NCBI GenBank assembly: GCA_005239175.1
Contig: SOPS01000004.1
Span: forward strand, 1-64,000
Direction: 5' to 3'
DNA: 64,000 nt
From: a halophilic archaeon SHRA6
GTDB taxonomy: Archaea > Halobacteriota > Halobacteria > Halobacteriales > Haloferacaceae
Shown: in pieces, positions 62,348 to 64,000 of the stretch
How positions within the stretch are numbered: the stretch's first letter is position 1
How the letters are laid out: each line of letters opens with the position of its first letter
Program-made: the position numbers and the translations under genes
Notes under the pieces: model-generated
Database searches by the model: none
What the model saw: the letters and a program-made list of their open reading frames with translations, nothing else
Told to the model about the DNA's origin: nothing

Positions 62348-64000
62348 TTACTCCTCAGCACGATCCGGCTGATCGCTGTCGGTAGAGTCGGACGATCGAT
62401 CAGCCTTGGGAGAGTCGGACGATCGATCAGCCTTGGGAGAGTCGGGCGATCGATCGGTCTTGGTAGAGTCGGGCGATCGATCAGCGTCCTCGCTCCCGGC
62501 CGCTGTGATCGCGGGTGTGAGCGAGTCGAAGTCGACTGGATTCGGAAGCGCAGGATCTTCGACCGTGTCAATCCACGCAAATCCGCTCGCCGGCTTTCGA
62601 TCGCGGCGGCGTTCCTCCAGCGAGGCCTGCAGCCGATCGGTAAGTTCCTCACGGATCCGTTCGACGTCAGCCCGATCGATATCGAGGGCGGCGGCATCAC
62701 TCCCCAGCACTGACAGCGACCCGGCCGTATCTGCGACGACTGTCCCAACATTCCAGCGTCGCTGGAAGATCGTTCGGGTGTCAATCACTGTCTGAATTCG
62801 GTAGTAGGGGACGACCTTGGCCTCTCGGTTCCAAAAGCCGCTGCGGGCAACGAAGTGGTCCTCGCCGAGCCAATAGCCGCGGTGGAGCCACTTGTAGTGG
62901 GCGGCGATCGGTGTCAATACGGCTGCACCAATGGGGACGTACCACGGGAACGGGATGCTGTAAAACCGCGTGATTGCGAACGCGATCGCCGTCAGTGCAC
63001 CGATCGCCAACAAGTACCGAACGGCGTACCGGCGACGAATCCGTTTGGGCGGTCGGGTAAATTCGGGCTCACCGAACGCTTCCAGCTCGTGGGCGAGTCG
63101 GTGGACGCGATCGACGGATGCCAGCGGGACCGCTGCCTCGCTTCCCTTCCCGTTGGCCTGTCCTGGCGCGTAGCCGGCGGTCTCGACCCCCAGCGTCGCG
63201 TACCCGAACCGTCGTTTCAACGGGTTGTCCTCGATCGTCACCGTCTGCACCTTATCGAATGGAATTGTTCCACTGTATCGCTGTACCAGCCCGCGCTCGT
63301 ACTGCAGTTCGTCCTCGGTCTGGGTGAGTCGGAAGCCCCAGTAGTTGACGACTGCCGAGATCGCTCCGACAATCCACGACAGCCCAATGACAGCCACTCC
63401 GACCACGATAATGAGCACTGTTAGCCCAATACCACTCACGTCGCCAGGGAGGATCGGCGAGACGAACGGCACCGAGCCAGTGAGGAGTGCGAGAATCGCA
63501 CCAGGGACCCGCGGATCGAACGACAACACGCCGACGAGCGCGAGTTCGCTGGGTTCGATCGAGAACAGCGCTTCGGGTTCAGCCGCGGGTTCGTCAGCGC
63601 TCGCGCCTTCTCGGCGATCGCGGCCTCGTTTGCGATCGCGGACGTCCGTCTGCAACGTTTCGGCCGTCTCTGCGGAGACGTACCGAATCACCGCCTCCGT
63701 CGAGCCGCCGCCGGCGGTTTCAACGTTCACTGCGGCGATTCCGAGCGCGCGCTGGATGATATTCTGGCTCACGTCGACGTTTTGGATCCGCCCGTACGGG
63801 ATCTCTCGCTCGCGGCGGTTGAACACGCCAGAGCTGAGATCGAGTGTATCTGCCGTGAGTTCGTAGCTAAACCGCCGGTAGTACAGTAGTTCGTAGCCGA
63901 TCGAGACTGCGAGGACGGCGAACGCTGCAAGGGCTAACAAGGGCCCACCGAACCCAGACGAGCCAGTCGATCCGACGAAGACGAGAATGAACAGCAGGCT
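62348..64000 (-). CDS. PH-domain (DUF304/YdbT-like) membrane protein, 5' end outside the window
   Basis: More than 550 aa; the frame is open to the right edge. The protein has alternating TM helices and PH-like (bPH2) domains: YYRRFSYELTADTLDLSSGVF, then IPYGRIQNVDVSQNIIQR, and again TIPFDKVQTVTIEDNPLKRR and VPYYRIQTVIDTR. Three bPH2 units are visible, as in YdbT-type. The C-terminal end consists of repeated SPDSPKADRS-type decapeptides, encoded by a 30-bp tandem repeat at 62378-62482. Function unknown. Confidence 0.88.
   Translation of the reverse strand, partial: SLLFILVFVGSTGSSGFGGPLLALAAFAVLAVSIGYELLYYRRFSYELTADTLDLSSGVFNRREREIPYGRIQNVDVSQNIIQRALGIAAVNVETAGGGSTEAVIRYVSAETAETLQTDVRDRKRGRDRREGASADEPAAEPEALFSIEPSELALVGVLSFDPRVPGAILALLTGSVPFVSPILPGDVSGIGLTVLIIVVGVAVIGLSWIVGAISAVVNYWGFRLTQTEDELQYERGLVQRYSGTIPFDKVQTVTIEDNPLKRRFGYATLGVETAGYAPGQANGKGSEAAVPLASVDRVHRLAHELEAFGEPEFTRPPKRIRRRYAVRYLLAIGALTAIAFAITRFYSIPFPWYVPIGAAVLTPIAAHYKWLHRGYWLGEDHFVARSGFWNREAKVVPYYRIQTVIDTRTIFQRRWNVGTVVADTAGSLSVLGSDAAALDIDRADVERIREELTDRLQASLEERRRDRKPASGFAWIDTVEDPALPNPVDFDSLTPAITAAGSEDADRSPDSTKTDRSPDSPKADRSSDSPKADRSSDSTDSDQPDRAEE
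62378..62482. repeat. 30-bp in-frame tandem repeat coding for a decapeptide tail
   Basis: Units begin GTAGAGTCGGACGATCGATC-like and recur at about 62388, 62418, 62448 with small changes. They encode repeats of DSPKADRSSD-type in the tail of the PH-domain protein. Confidence 0.75.

Overview
The window is haloarchaeal (class Halobacteria). The evidence is acidic proteins, Tat-lipobox secreted proteins, short TATA boxes 22-30 nt upstream of leaderless starts, and archaeal-only landmarks: an rps15 / RecJ-like / pcc1 / rps3ae cluster, an SRP (7S) RNA, a halocyanin-like cupredoxin, a ctaA-ctaB type fusion and NikR. The genus cannot be fixed from sequence alone. All functions below come from reading motifs and context; no database search was run.

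Region 1 (1-15.5 kb) is a loosely packed accessory region of stress-type genes: a UspA-like protein, a CBS-domain protein, an amphi-Trp protein, DUF2267, a GlcG/HbpS-like protein, a secreted protein with two HiPIP domains, an AI-2E-type permease and a DoxX-type protein. It also holds gene wrecks (HdeD, a histidine kinase, an MscS-type TM-helix gene). Two non-autonomous mobile cassettes lie here. They carry IS6-like ends (GGCNCTGTTGAAATC) and perfect 8-bp target duplications. One (496-2461) carries an aldo/keto reductase and a methyltransferase; the other (9971-10314) carries one 32-residue membrane microprotein gene.

Region 2 (15,589-28,026) is a 12.4-kb integrative element sitting in the 3' end of tRNA-Ala(GGC). 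A 16-bp core of the tRNA gene is repeated exactly next to the tyrosine integrase. The element carries a zinc-ribbon ORF, a third cassette of the same end family around an unknown 269-aa gene, an AT-rich noncoding block with iteron-like dyads and a 31-bp inverted repeat (possible origin), and an overlapping five-gene operon: hsdM, hsdS, a small membrane protein, hsdR, M48 metallopeptidase. A 194-aa unknown gene follows. A dispersed motif (CAGCRAGAAG) recurs six times across it.

Region 3 (28-64 kb) is dense chromosomal backbone: tRNA-Ala, ribosomal and KEOPS genes, halocyanin, archaetidylserine-synthase-like enzyme, SRP RNA, thiolase plus DUF35 pair, thioredoxin, OYE-type reductase, HEAT-repeat protein, secreted PLD-like protein, S1/OB/DHH nuclease, JAMM protein, FAD synthase, cytochrome oxidase subunit II with haem-O synthase, a Liv-type ABC transporter, an ABC-2 exporter, a nickel transporter with divergent NikR and matching predicted operators, KDPG aldolase and a PH-domain membrane protein cut by the right edge.

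The most interesting result is the cassette family. Three elements with recognisable left and right ends, each with a different passenger, and no transposase in the window, look like a gene-shuttling system mobilised in trans.
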